Source: Brasenia schreberi
Taxonomy: Eukaryota; Streptophyta; Magnoliopsida; Nymphaeales; Cabombaceae
DNA length: 64,000 bases
Assembly: GCA_036023115.1 (NCBI GenBank)
Contig: JAYKKT010000089.1
Coordinates: forward strand, 22,067,001 to 22,131,000
Direction: 5' to 3'
Part shown: piece after piece, positions 22,575 through 32,693 of the stretch
Numbering within the stretch: the first letter of the stretch is position 1
Layout of the letters: every line of letters begins with the position of its first letter
Notes under the pieces: model-generated
Seen by the model: only the letters and a program-made list of their open reading frames with translations
Told to the model about the DNA's origin: nothing
Database searches by the model: none
Program-made: the position numbers and the translations under genes

Positions 22575-22848
22575 TAATCCTAATACTTTGTATATTTTGA
22601 GTTAGGTTAACTCTCTAATGAATTTCTAGGAAACTCCTACCTACACACTTTGAAGCGTTTTCCAGCTCAACGATTTTATGGAATTTAGAAAGCTTGGAGG
22701 CTTGACCATCCTCATGGATGAGGAGACCTTCCTGTTTGCTTTAATCACTCTCGAGTTCTTGATTTCTAGGGAAGTATCATGGATAAGAGAAGAAGGCATT
22801 TCTAAATCTAATTTTTGAAAAACAATATTTTTGGAGTTTTCAAAGGAG
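22575..22848 (-). pseudogene. Pre-RT pol remnant of element D
   Basis: The minus strand matches the lysine-rich region before RT of E and of the fragment at 1297-1731. It encodes an EIK..ESDQSK-like stretch, a (K/E)LPEFHKI-like stretch and VGGxFLE in shifted frames. It stops abruptly at 22848 where a C/B-type LTR piece begins, so element B or its LTR interrupted D here. Confidence 0.65.
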
Positions 22849-23466
22849 GTGGGTCTTGGGTTTGGACTTTGGATTTGGATTTTATGATCCAAATCCAATC
22901 CAAATACTATTTGGGTCTGGATCTGGATATTTATGTCTAGATCCAATCCAAATTTTTGTTTCTTCAGTCCTTCTTGTCTTTTTCCGCGAGCCCTAGCTTC
23001 ATCAATGCTCCGTCTTGGGCTGGGTTTTCCCCAACTTTTTCTTCCGATCTCCTTCTCACCTTCAAGACTCTGTTTCGTCTGATTTTTGGAATTTCAAGCT
23101 TGGGCTTGGATTTCTGATGATTTGGTTTGGTGCTTTGGCTTTGCTTTTCATGCTCCAGGACTGAAGTATACTTCTAGCCTGGGCTCTCCTTTTGCTTTTG
23201 ATCTTGCTTTTATCAGGTCAGGCTGACTTCTAGGCTTTCGAACCTGCTTTTGGAGCTGCTTTTGATCAGGCTCCACTTGTTTGATTGGCTATTTTCAAAA
23301 TTGGGACTTGGCCCGAGTTTAAGAAATTCATACTTCGAAAGGGTTTTCAACAAAAGTTTAAAGCTTTTGGAACTCTTGGGTTTTCAAAAACTCAAAATTG
23401 GTTTTGAAATGGATTTTCAAACCAGGTGTTTGTTTTGGAAAATCATTTGATTTTGGAGTGTTTACA
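22849..23466 (-). repeat. C/B-family LTR piece, minus strand
   Basis: On the minus strand it starts TGTAAACACTCCAAAATC and continues through ACACCTGGTTTGAAAATCC and GTGGAGCCTGATC, collinear with the LTR of element C (29240-29418 and 43687 onward). It then runs into ATCCAGATCC-type sequence. The LTR end (TTTACA) and U5 module are missing, so it is truncated at 22849. Confidence 0.7.
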
Positions 23467-23782
23467 GGTGTCAACTGGTCTCTTTGATACCTGTAACTTT
23501 TCAAAGGGCAAGTTTTCAACATGCTTTGCAACAAAAATCTTTTGAGGAAACGAAATTCTATTTTTCCAGTGTTGAGGATAAAATCGTCATTTTTCCCAAT
23601 TTTGTCAAAACCTGAAATTTTTAGAAAGGAAAGCATTCTTTCATCATTTTAAAGCTTCCATAAAATTTTGATATCGAGATAAGCTCGTTTAGTGCCTTTT
23701 TCATTCGAAAACCCGAAATTATCAAAAATAGTTATTTCCATAAAAAGGTAAAAATTTTATAAGAAAATTTTGGGTGTTTACA
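23467..23782 (-). repeat. D-family LTR head fragment (316 bp)
   Basis: Nearly identical to the first 316 bases of the D LTR (20945 down to about 20630), from TGTAAACACCC to the GGTGTCAACTGG block. It is inserted between two pieces of C/B-type LTR head. The high similarity to 20630-20945 suggests a recent copy. Confidence 0.8.
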
Positions 23783-23860
23783 AGTTCAAAATTGGTTTGA
23801 AAATGGTTTTTAAAAACCAGGTGTTTGTTTGAAAATAAATCCCATTTTGGGGTGTTTATA
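23783..23860 (-). repeat. 3' LTR head of element B (78 bp)
   Basis: On the minus strand TATAAACACCCCAAAATGGG follows B's polypurine tract and reads ACACCTGGTTTTTAAAAACC, as in C-type LTRs. After 78 bases it is interrupted by the D-type head fragment, and a second C-type head starts at 23466. Confidence 0.75.
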
Positions 23861-25055
23861 GATGCCCCTATTTGGCATTATCCAAATTGATTTGGATAAT
23901 GACAAAGAAGATAACACCTCTTTTGCTTTCTCCCTAGATTCGTCCTCGAGAATATGGATCGTCCTAGTTTTCTGAAAAAAATTTTTCTTATGCCCGGTAA
24001 GAGGGGATTTTCGCCAAAGGAAACTTTTCCTAATGTGGTTCTAGTCCTAATTGGGATCATGTATTTGACGACCATGTGTGCACGCATGGATGGATGACAT
24101 GGATGATATGCTAGAAAAAATGATTTTCTAGAGACCTGAATTATGCAATGATCGAGCTTGGGAGGCTTATGAAGACTGATAGCACCAAGTGAGCTGGTCT
24201 TATGTTGCTCGATGTTTGGGGTTTTTCTCAATTCGATTTCGAAAGAGGGAAAACCCTTTTAGCTTCAATCACAAGGATTTTCAACTTCTTGCGTTTCGAA
24301 AGAGGGAAAACCCTTTTATAAGGAAATCAGGAAACATTGCAAAATTTCTACGCCTTACCCAACAACGTCTAATTCTCAAACAAAATGAGATTTAAGTAAA
24401 CATATCCTATTTTTACTTTAAGACTCCCCGGAATGAATCATTTTTCATTGGGATAAATCGTAGGGATAGGAAAAAGAGTTACCACGGTCCCTTCTGAAGC
24501 GTCCCGTGGTTTGAGGCAAAGAGACAGAAAAGTTTGTTCTTTTGAGCTTTTTGGCAATTTTTTCTTTTTCTTTCATAGAGGGCCTCCCTTTTGGGAGGAT
24601 TTTTCTTTTCATTTTTCCCTCTTTTCTTTTTCAATCGAAGAACGATTTTTCTTTCTTTTTCCAATTATGCTTTCCTTTGGAAAGCGACATTTTAGAGGGA
24701 TTTCATTTTTTTGCTTTTTGCCAAATTTTCCTTTTGGGGAAGAGAAAAGAAGAGGGAAAAGACTTATCCCAATGATTTACTCGATTCATCCCAGATCAGT
24801 CTATTTTGAAATAGCATGTACTACTTGCAAGTATTTTGCTATATTGAACAAGGTCTTTCTTTGTAAGATGAAAACTTTTGAAATGTAACCCATCGATTTT
24901 TGAAAACTCCGCTTTTCACAAGCATCGATTCCCTCATTCAGGGTCACACGATCCACCTTGATCCTTCTTTCACGAAGTTTCAAAGGAGATCCCCTCAAAA
25001 CATTTTTCACAAACGGTATTCAGCTTAGACCCTACACATGGTATTTTTTCAAATA
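23861..25055 (-). other. 3' non-coding region and polypurine tract of element B
   Basis: The polypurine tract AAATAGGGGCATC lies at 23861-23873 (minus). The rest is a non-coding stretch like A's 39368-40522, with purine-rich tracts (24520-24760) and the conserved palindrome CCACGG...CCGTGG at 24482-24509. No gene seen. Confidence 0.65.
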
Positions 25056-26180
25056 CTAGGCATTTATAGGGTTTGCTAAATTCCTACCCTCAACATCGAT
25101 TAACCAATATGCATTGTTTGTGGTGGTTCCACGTACAACATAAGGACCATCCCACTTGGGCCGCCACTTTCCAATTGGATGTGGGCCACGATGGTGAATG
25201 ATTTTCAATACAAGGTCTCCCACTTTGAAGTGGCGAGGCTTCATATGCTTTTCATAATGTTGGGCTATCCTTTGCCGGTATGCATACGTATGATCCATAA
25301 TAAGGAGCCTTCTTTCATCTAACAAATCAATCTCGGCCATTCTAGCATGTTGAAAAGTCTCTAGGGGGAGGTCGAGTGCAAGTGATGTATAAAATGAATG
25401 CAATTTGGTATGAATGGGGAGAATGGCGTTTGTACCATAGACCAACTCAAATGGCGTGGCATTTGTGGGTATTCGAATGGAAGTCCTATAAGCCCATAAG
25501 GCTTCGTCAAGCTTCTCATGCGATGTCCTATCCTTTTCTAAGGTTTTCTCAATGATGCTAATGAGAGTTTTGTTTGTGGCTTCGGCTTGGCCATTGCCTT
25601 GAGGGTAGTAGGGCGACGAGAAGTGATGAGTTATGCTATAGGTATTACACAACTTTTCCATCCTTTCGTTCTTGAAAGGGGTGCTATTATCAAACACTAG
25701 GTCTCTTGCAACTCCAAATCGAGCCAAGATATTCTTCTTAATGAACACCACTACATGTTGCCCCTGGACATTAGTGAAGGATGTAGCTTCAACCCATTTA
25801 GAAAAATATTCGGTGGCTGCTAGGATGAACCTATGTCCATTTGATGCATTCGGGGAGATTGGTCCTATGATGTCAAACGCCCACATGGTGAAAGGCCACG
25901 GGCTGACAATGGAATGCAAGGTTGATGAGGGAATATGAATGGCGTGTCCATGCCCTTGACATGGGTGACATTTCCTAACATGATCATGACAGTCTTGCTT
26001 AAGAGTGGACCAAAAATAACCGACTCTAAGTATTTCCATAGCCATCATGTTTGCATTGACATGCCCTCCACATTCTCCATCGTGGAATTCATGCATTATA
26101 ATCCTAGCCTCCTCAAGGTCTACACACCTCAATAAGATGCTGGTAAATCTCTTTTTGTAAAGAATTCCTCTCAAAATCAC
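25056..26180 (-). CDS. Integrase of Tat element B (374-residue open frame)
   Basis: Joins reverse-transcribed element DNA to the host chromosome. The frame carries the HHCC zinc-binding region (HEFHDGECGGH ... CHPCQ) and the catalytic core D (WAFDIIGP), D (FDNSTPF) and E (GQAEATNKT), so all three acidic residues remain. The C-terminal block KWRPKWDGPYVVR is also present. Compared with element A, the DNG motif reads DNS, and a TAG right after NPINA removes the last few residues (YLKKYHV), which remain legible after the stop. The open frame is long only because this part of B has escaped damage. Everything upstream in pol is broken, so it is probably not made as part of a polyprotein. Confidence 0.85.
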   Translation of the reverse strand: MILRGILYKKRFTSILLRCVDLEEARIIMHEFHDGECGGHVNANMMAMEILRVGYFWSTLKQDCHDHVRKCHPCQGHGHAIHIPSSTLHSIVSPWPFTMWAFDIIGPISPNASNGHRFILAATEYFSKWVEATSFTNVQGQHVVVFIKKNILARFGVARDLVFDNSTPFKNERMEKLCNTYSITHHFSSPYYPQGNGQAEATNKTLISIIEKTLEKDRTSHEKLDEALWAYRTSIRIPTNATPFELVYGTNAILPIHTKLHSFYTSLALDLPLETFQHARMAEIDLLDERRLLIMDHTYAYRQRIAQHYEKHMKPRHFKVGDLVLKIIHHRGPHPIGKWRPKWDGPYVVRGTTTNNAYWLIDVEGRNLANPINA

Positions 26181-26905
26181 GTATCGGGTTGAAATCTTTC
26201 AAATGAAAGCTTTGTCTCTCGAAGAAGCAAATTTTGAAAATCCTCTATTTTCTAAGAAGTTTTTAATGTCTTGAAACCAGGGTTTTTCAGTAGAATTTTG
26301 GTTGTTTTGGCAAATCTCCAAATTGTGGATAGATGGAGTGGGTGAGTGCCATATTTCTAAGGATCAGGTTCTCAAGGTGGGATCGACCCTTAGGGCTGAT
26401 CCTAAGGATGAGAAGGCATCTGCTATGCTGTTGCCCTCTCTTCCTACGTGTGTGAGTGTACATGATTTGAAGGAATCGACCAATTTGGTGGCCAATTCGT
26501 GGTTTGGAAGGAGTTTTTCATTTTGACTTGCTAAATTTTCAAGACTTAGTTTATAACTAGTAAAGAATCTCCAAAGACTTCGATGCATGATGCCCCTAGA
26601 TTTTTCAAAATTTTTAAGCCTTGTATGAGTGCTTCATATTCGGCTATATTATTGGAACATTCGAAATCTAGGCGAATAGCAATGGGGATCTCTTCCTTTT
26701 CAGGAGATATGAGGATGACTCCTGCACCTGCCCCTCTTTGGTTTCTTGCCCCATTAAAGTGCATTTTCCATACTTGGTTTTCATTTAAACAGTTTGCTAA
26801 CACATGGTTTTGAAAATTGTTTGAAAAGATGCCCTCGTCGGGCATTTCATCAAGTATGGGATATGAATCTTCCAAGGGGAATTCAGCCACATAATCAGCT
26901 AGGGC
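26181..26905 (-). pseudogene. Second RNase H-like domain of element B
   Basis: Frames at 26364-26588 and 26546-26890 give KMHFNGARNQRGAGAGVI, AEYEALIQGLK, FGDSLLVIN and THVGREGNSIADAFSSLG. This is the additional RNase H-like domain that marks the Tat lineage. The first catalytic Asp is replaced (HFNGA instead of HFDGA in A), while E and the second D persist. Frameshifts separate the two parts and also separate it from integrase. Between 26180 and 26360 the linker to integrase is recognisable but full of stops. Confidence 0.85.
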
Positions 26906-28193
26906 TTATCCTTTAATGGAGGTTGGATGGTAGAATTTTAAATCATACTCCATTAAGAGGAGCTGCCATTTACCCAGCCTACCCGTGAGGATAGGTTTTT
27001 CAAACAAGTGCTTGATCGGATCAAGCCTAGATACTATCCAGATCTCATGATCTAGGAAGTAGTGTCTGAATTTCTGGCATGCCCATACCAAGGCCAAGCA
27101 CATTTCTCCATGGCTTGATAATTTCTTTCATATGCCAATAGAGTTTTCGAAATGTAGTAAATAGCATATTCTTTGTGGCTATCATCCTCATATTGAGCTA
27201 ATAAAGCACCCAATGCATTCATATGTACATAAATGTAAAGCAATAGTGGTTTTCCTTGCTTTGGAGGTTTTAAAACTGGAGGATTTACTAAATATGTTTT
27301 TAATCTTTCGAAAGCTTTTTGGCAATCGTTGTCCCATACGAACTTCACCCCTTTTCTCAAAGCTTATTGAAAGGTTCGCATCTCATTGCGAGGTTTGAAA
27401 TAAACCTTCTAATCGATTGGAGGTGACCTTGGAGGCTTCAGATTTGGGTTAAGTTGGAGGGTGGAGACATGTCTATGATGGCTCGATACTTAGAGGGGTT
27501 GACTTCAATGCCCCTTTGGCTTACCATAAAACCTAAAAGCTTACTTGATTCCACTCTGAAGACACACTTTTGAGGGTTTAGTTTCACTTTGTAAAGCCTC
27601 AGTGTTTTGAAAACTTTTTGCAAAGGTTCGATGTGTGTGCATCGGGTTTTTGATTTCATCAAGAGATCATCCACATATACTTCCAAGAGCTCGTGAATTT
27701 GATCATGAAAAATGGTAGTCATGGCTCTTTGGTATATGGCACCAACATTTTTCAATCCAAAGGGCATAACTGTGTAACAGTATGTGCCCTAGGGTATGGT
27801 AAAAGCAGTTTTTGCTTGATCTTTGGGAGCTAACTTGATTTGATTATAACCCGAGTATCCATCCATAAAAGAAAACATTTCATGATTTGCAGTGCTGTCC
27901 ACTATCAAATCAATGTTTGGCAAAGGGAAGTTATCTTTTGGAGTGGCTTTGTTTAGATTTCTGAAATCGATGCAAATTCGAATTTTCCCATTGGATTTTT
28001 GAACTACAACCATATTTGAAAGCCAATCAGAATACGCAATGGGTTTTATAAATCCAGTCTTTAAAAGATCTTCCAAACCCTCTTTCACTTGAGAGTGGAC
28101 ATTCATATAGATTTTTCTAAGCTTTTGCTTTATAGGTTTTGCATCTGGTTCTAGGGGAAGACAATGCTCTATGGCATGTCTTCGTAGGTCCAT
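26906..28193 (-). pseudogene. Reverse transcriptase and first RNase H of element B
   Basis: Broken frames at 27789-28193, 27438-27767, 27052-27360 and 26906-27103 together cover the whole RT and connection RNase H. Motifs: CIDFRNLNKATPKDNFPLP, FMDGYSGYNQIKL, MPFGLKN, then the active site VYVDDLLMKSK, then LLGFMVSQRGIEV, and YYISKTLLAYERNYQAMEK. The YVDD active site is intact. Three or more frameshifts and stops inactivate it. Homologous at the protein level to A's pol throughout. Confidence 0.9.
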
Positions 28194-28803
28194 GCAAACA
28201 CATCTATGTAGGCTTTTAGGAATGCAATGAATAATGCTTTTTCATGCTCATGCGAACATGTGCCTATCTTAACACGCTTTGGATTTGACTTACTCCCTAG
28301 GTTGATTTCTATAAAATCCTCTCCTACAAAATTTGAAGGTTTTTCTAAGTCAAGGATTTTGTGAAACTCGGGAAGCTCGGAGGTTTGATCCTCCTGAGGG
28401 AAGAGGGGATCCTCCTATGTGCTTTGATCATTCTCGAGAATTTTGAATCCTAGGAAAATTTGAGTTGATGCATGCTTTTCACGAACACCTGGTTTTGGTT
28501 TTGAAATTTTTGCAAGTTTTGAAGATTTTGGGCCTTTTATAAAGATAACTTTTTCTTCAAATTTCTTGGCTTTTTCCAAATTTTCACTAGGAGCTGGTAT
28601 GTACACGATTTTGTTTTTGGTATTTTCAACTTTTTCCATTTTTTTGGTTTTTTGTAAAGAAAAGACATTGAGAGTAATGCAATATACACTTTTTTGGGTT
28701 TTTCACAATTTTCCAATGTTTTTGGGTTTTGAGGTTTTTCCAATTGTTTTTAGATTTTGAGAATTTGTAATTTTTTTTGCTTTTTGGTTAAGGAGGGATC
28801 TTC
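28194..28803 (-). pseudogene. Pre-RT region of element B pol
   Basis: Corresponds to A's 35590-36260. It keeps the Cys-rich-like stretch before RT, the ELPEFHKI and FVGEDF(I)E blocks in broken frames, and a Lys/Pro/Phe-rich low-complexity part (EKAKKFEEKVIFIKGPKSSK). The start codon equivalent MxEDP lies near 28800 (minus). Function of this region is unknown in the family. Confidence 0.7.
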
Positions 28804-28832
28804 CATCATACCTACAAAGAAAACGCCATGAA

Positions 28833-29239
28833 TCAGTCTCTAAATAAGAGATCTAAGCCATAGGTCTTGGTTTTAGTAGGTTCCAGGGCACCCTTGACCC
28901 AAGTGGTCATAGGTGGTGGTTCTGGGGGTATGCTTAGAATGTAACCTATCCCATACCTATTTGGATTTGGATTTGGTAAGATGGGCTCTAGACAACCTCG
29001 GTTTTTGTTCCCTAAACTTTGGTAGGGCATGTAACCCATGTTTAGCAGCATGTTCCAAGGTTTTTTGGTTTTTGAAAATTCTTTATACAACGGATGACCT
29101 TGGAACTTGCTGTCATCCATGTCATGCTCAAAGGGTTTTCTATTTAGGGATTTTGGAAATATTGGGAGTCTGACTTTACCTAGGATGGTCACAACTTTTG
29201 GCAGGCCAGCTTTGGGCTGCCCCTTGATGTACACGACGT
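28833..29239 (-). pseudogene. Gag-pro C-terminal part of element B
   Basis: The frame reads VVYIKGQPKAGLPKVVTILG, DDSKFQGHPLYKEFSK, WNMLLNMGYMPYQSLG and ends TYGLDLLFRD. It is collinear with the end of A's gag-pro frame after the protease. Its upstream part is cut exactly where the LTR of element C begins (29240). The rest of B's gag and its 5' LTR are not found elsewhere in the window. Confidence 0.85.
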
Positions 29240-29418
29240 TGTAAACACCACAAAATAAGATTATTTTCAAACAAAACACCTAGTTTACAAAAACCATTTT
29301 AAAACCAATTTTAAACTTTCAAAAACCCCGGAGTTGCAAAGTTTTAAACTTTTGTCTGAAAATTCTTTAAAATAAAGGTTCTTAAACCTAGGCCAAAACC
29401 CAAATTTTGTTAAGCAGC
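29240..29418 (+). repeat. 5' LTR of element C, first part
   Basis: Starts TGTAAACACCACAAAATAAG directly against B's coding remnant, in the opposite orientation to B. The last five bases, GCAGC (29414-29418), are the left target duplication of element A, which interrupts this LTR. The LTR resumes at 43687. The combined length is about 480 bases, shorter than related LTRs. Confidence 0.85.
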
Positions 29419-30450
29419 TGTAAACACCCCGAAATCCCACGAATTTCTCAAATTCATTTGGTTTTGTAAAAGCAGCCCCAAAGAGCTATTTTGAGTCTGG
29501 AAACCCAGGAGCCTTCCAGACAACCCTGTATATCTGTTTTAAACTTTATATTTCAAAAACATACAATATGGCTTTTTAAAAAACTTTTAAAACATGTTTT
29601 GAAACCCCGAAGCGGCTTGGCCCGATCAAGACAGGACCAGGAGAGCTAAGAAGAGCCCGAAACCGGAGCACACGTCAAGCCCGGCACATCAACTCTTGTA
29701 TCTGATTCACACCCAGGATCTCGAACGTCCAAGACCCTGTTCTTATCAAAATAGCATTTGAAATCATCTCCGGAAGGCAGAAACGGAGGCGGACGACTAT
29801 GTTGGCGAAGACCCAACGCAGACGGAGTACTGATGCTGTCAGGCCCCGCACGAATCGTCCGTTTCGAACCCAGCTCGAACGAGTCAGAGTTCAGTTTGGA
29901 GTGGATCTGGACCATATATATCCAGATCCCAATCCAAACCCATATGTGGACTTGGATTTGGATTTGGATCCAGAGATCCAATCCAATATCCATATCCATG
30001 ACCCACATCACCTTCTCATAAATGGAGGTGGGGCCCACTTGAAATTCACGTGGGATATTGGGCATGAGAGAGAGTGGGGGTGAAAAATATCAAGAGTGTT
30101 GTATTAAGCTTGACTTGTGTGTCAAGTTTGGGTTTAATCATGTGGGTTAGCCTAATTGAGTGGGTTTAAGCTTGTAATTAGCTAAAACCTAACCTAGGGT
30201 TGCACTAACATGGGGTGATCAAGGTCTATGGGCCATGCTAAGGGAGCTCCTTCACCTAAACCTCACCCTAAAACCCAACCACCTAACCTAGCCCTAAACC
30301 CCTAAACCACCCTTAGCCCACAATCTACCCAAACCCCTAGTTTTAAAATATCTGGCCCAACCCTTTCCAGCCCACCTTATCTACATACCACCCTACCTAA
30401 ACCACCTAACCACTACCCTCAGCCCAGCCCTAACCGACCTACCCATCCCC

Positions 30451-30458
30451 TATTTAAA
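30451..30458 (+). promoter_or_regulatory. Probable TATA box of the element A LTR
   Basis: TATTTAAA in a C-rich setting, followed by a run of C and GGGGGCGGG. It is repeated at 41568-41575 in the 3' LTR. The transcription start has not been located. Confidence 0.55.
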
Positions 30459-31379
30459 CCCCCCCCCCTTGGGGGCGGGTTTTTCAAGTGGGAACCCTCA
30501 CCTCACCCAACCGGGCCCTCTCCTTCCCCACTTCCTCATCTAGCCGGGACCACTCTCCATCACCTCCGCCTGCTCCACCAGCCACTACCTGCACCGCCAC
30601 CTTCCCTCTTCCATCCACCACCACCTCATCCAGCCGGACGCCACCACCTTCACCCAACCGAACCAGCCAAGAGTCCACCTGCCCGCCTGCTTCTCCTTGC
30701 ATTCCACCGCCTCTCCCCATTCGGTAAGTACCCAATCTCCATCAAAGCCCTTCTCTTCCACCTCTCCACTCTTAGCCACCTACCCTATCCTCATCTCAGC
30801 CCCTTGCCACCACCCTTTTCACCTAGCCGAACCTAGTATAACCTAAACTATCGGCCACTACCTAGCCATCATATCCCATTCGGCCTTCCCCTAGGTGTCC
30901 CATTCAGCCTTCCCATAAATTCTCCTTTAGGTCCAGCTTTCCCAAAACTCTCAACTCCCCTAGTGACCCTAAGAACCCACTTATTCAGCCCCTTTAAACC
31001 CCCTACCTTGAGGCGACATCTACTTGCCACCGGCCACCTTCGAGGCGCCTATCCCGCGCCCCACTTGCAGCCGGCCAGTACCTTTGGTCACCTATCTTCG
31101 CGGAGCTCCCGTTTGCAGCCTAAGGCCAAGCCCACGCTCAAGCAAGACCTCTACGGACCAGCTACTCGTAAGTGTCTAAACTCGGTCTTTAGTTGTACAC
31201 TTGCTTGAGATTCAATTTGATATGGGGTTGTAATAACGGAGCATAGTCTCCCCCCGCTTGTAATAACGTGGCTTGGCACAACCACACACGTGCACCCTCT
31301 TAGTCGTGCACGATTTTGAACACACACGGGCCTAATCAGCCCCTAATACATAAGTGTATATATATACTTTCATTTTCGA

Positions 31380-31920
31380 AGGGTTTTATTTAAGTTGGGT
31401 GTGTTGTCTTTCAATTCAAGCACTCACACACATTGAGCTTTCGCTCTTAGTTGAAAGACCCAAGTAAGGGCCGACCTATACTATTTGGGTTTCATTTCAT
31501 GTCGTGTGAGTAAGTCTTTCAATTCAAGCACTCTCACACACATTGAGCTTTCGCTCTTATTTGAAAGACCCAAGTAAGGGCCGACCTATACTATTTGGGT
31601 TTCATTTCATGTCGTGTGAGTAAGTCTTTTAATTCAAGCACTTTCACACACATTGAGCCTTCGCTCTTACTCCCAAGACCTTAGTAAAGGCCTTATTGCA
31701 GTTATATTTGGGTTTCATTTATGTCGTGTGGGTAGTCTTTCAATTCAAGCACTCTCACACACATTGAGCCTTCGCTCTTATTCCCAAGACCTTAGTCAAG
31801 GCCATACTGCAATTTATATTTGGGTTTAATTTCATGTCGTGTGTGTAAGTCTTTCAATTCAAGCACGCACCCACATTGAGCCTTCGCTCTTATTTGCAAG
31901 ACCCGAGTAAGGGCTCATAT
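31380..31920 (+). repeat. Five tandem units of about 110 bp in the 5' LTR of A
   Basis: The word CATTGAGC(T/C)TTCGCTCTTA begins at 31431, 31541, 31651, 31762 and 31874, giving spacings of 110, 110, 111 and 112. Each unit also has TCAATTCAAGCACTCTCACA and an AAGACC...AGTAAGGGCC box. The same array is in the 3' LTR (42520-43030). Confidence 0.9.
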
Positions 31921-31940
31921 ACATAAGCTATATACATATC

Positions 31941-32034
31941 TCCCTTCAGTTATTTCCCTTCGGTCATTTCCCTTCGGTTATTTCCCTTCGGTCATTTCCC
32001 TTCGGTTATTTCCCTTCTGTTATTTCCCCTTCAG
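31941..32034 (+). repeat. 14-bp tandem repeat TTATTTCCCTTCGG
   Basis: Six to seven units alternating TTATTT/TCATTT-CCCTTCGG. The 3' LTR copy (43058-43168) has exactly one more unit, which accounts for nearly all of the length difference between the two LTRs. Confidence 0.9.
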
Positions 32035-32332
32035 TATTGTCTTTACATTTCGGGTTTTCCCTTTGGAGTAGCGTGAGTTTGCATTGCATCTACGCCATAC
32101 CACGAGGTAGGACGCATATTGCATCAAAGCAAGCCCCGCTCGAATTCGCCCATGTAGTGGAGTGTTCATAACACACAAACTAGGTGGCCCGAAAAGGGAT
32201 AAAAGAAAAGACTTAGGCACGAGCAAATCCACGTGATCTAAAATATGCAATCGCATCCTAAAGACCCGAAATAGACACCTCGAACCGCTTCGTAGACTTT
32301 CTCTCCAAAACTCGATTTTTGCAAAAAGCGTA

Positions 32333-32461
32333 CAGACTGACCCTTGCGCATCGGTGCAAGAAGGTCTGCGACGACAAAAGCTTACTTGCTCACAGTCGCC
32401 ACGTTTAGAAGTCAGTGATAAAAATATCTTCGCTAGCTTAAGTAAGCTAGCTGGCACGCCC
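32333..32461 (+). promoter_or_regulatory. U5 hairpin module of element A (5' LTR)
   Basis: Stem 1: CAGAC (32333) with GTCTG (32364-32368), containing an inner stem CTTGC/GCAAG and the loop GCATCGGT. Stem 2: GCGAC/GTCGC. Stem 3: GCTAGCTTA-AG-TAAGCTAGC (32432-32451). Stem 3 is followed at once by TGGCACGCCC (32452-32461), the same ten bases as the primer-site core 103 bases further on. The module recurs at 43465-43593. Confidence 0.7.
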
Positions 32462-32553
32462 TATTTGTATACATAGGCTTTAGACACACGAGAAGATCCA
32501 CTCCAAGCCCCAAAAGAGGCAAAGAGGCGGGGATTTTCGTGCGTCTACAGAGA

Positions 32554-32571
32554 TTGGCACGCCCGGTGGGA
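32554..32571 (+). other. Primer binding site of element A
   Basis: TTGGCACGCCCGGTGGGA starts four bases after the LTR end. The identical site follows the LTR of element C, and a transition-decayed version follows that of E. I could not match it with confidence to a particular tRNA 3' end. Confidence 0.8.
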
Positions 32572-32693
32572 TGTGAGCCTTTTCAGAAATCGAGTTTACT
32601 TGTAGAAAGTCTTGCGAAAATTTTGTAAAAAGGTGTCGTTTTAACTTGTTTTCTTTGCTTGTACTTAGGAAATTTTGAAAAAGCTTGAAAAGC

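Larger units (their letters stand above)
29419..32549 (+). repeat. 5' LTR of element A
   Basis: TGTAAACACCCCGAAATCC to GCGTCTACA. In order: a head with AAAGCAGCCCC; a GATTTGGATCC-rich stretch (29910-29990); a CCTAACC-rich tract (30245-30440); a probable TATA box TATTTAAA (30451-30458) followed by a C run; a pyrimidine-rich leader; the 110-bp array (31380-31920); a 14-bp array (31941-32034); and the U5 module (32333-32461). Length is unusually large, as in some Tat families. Confidence 0.95.

Noticed and set aside
32020..32457. Minus-strand open frame of 145 codons, also present at 43152-43589
   Set aside because: It covers the structured U5 module and repeats in both LTRs. Its duplication reflects the LTRs, and it has no protein-like features beyond chance.
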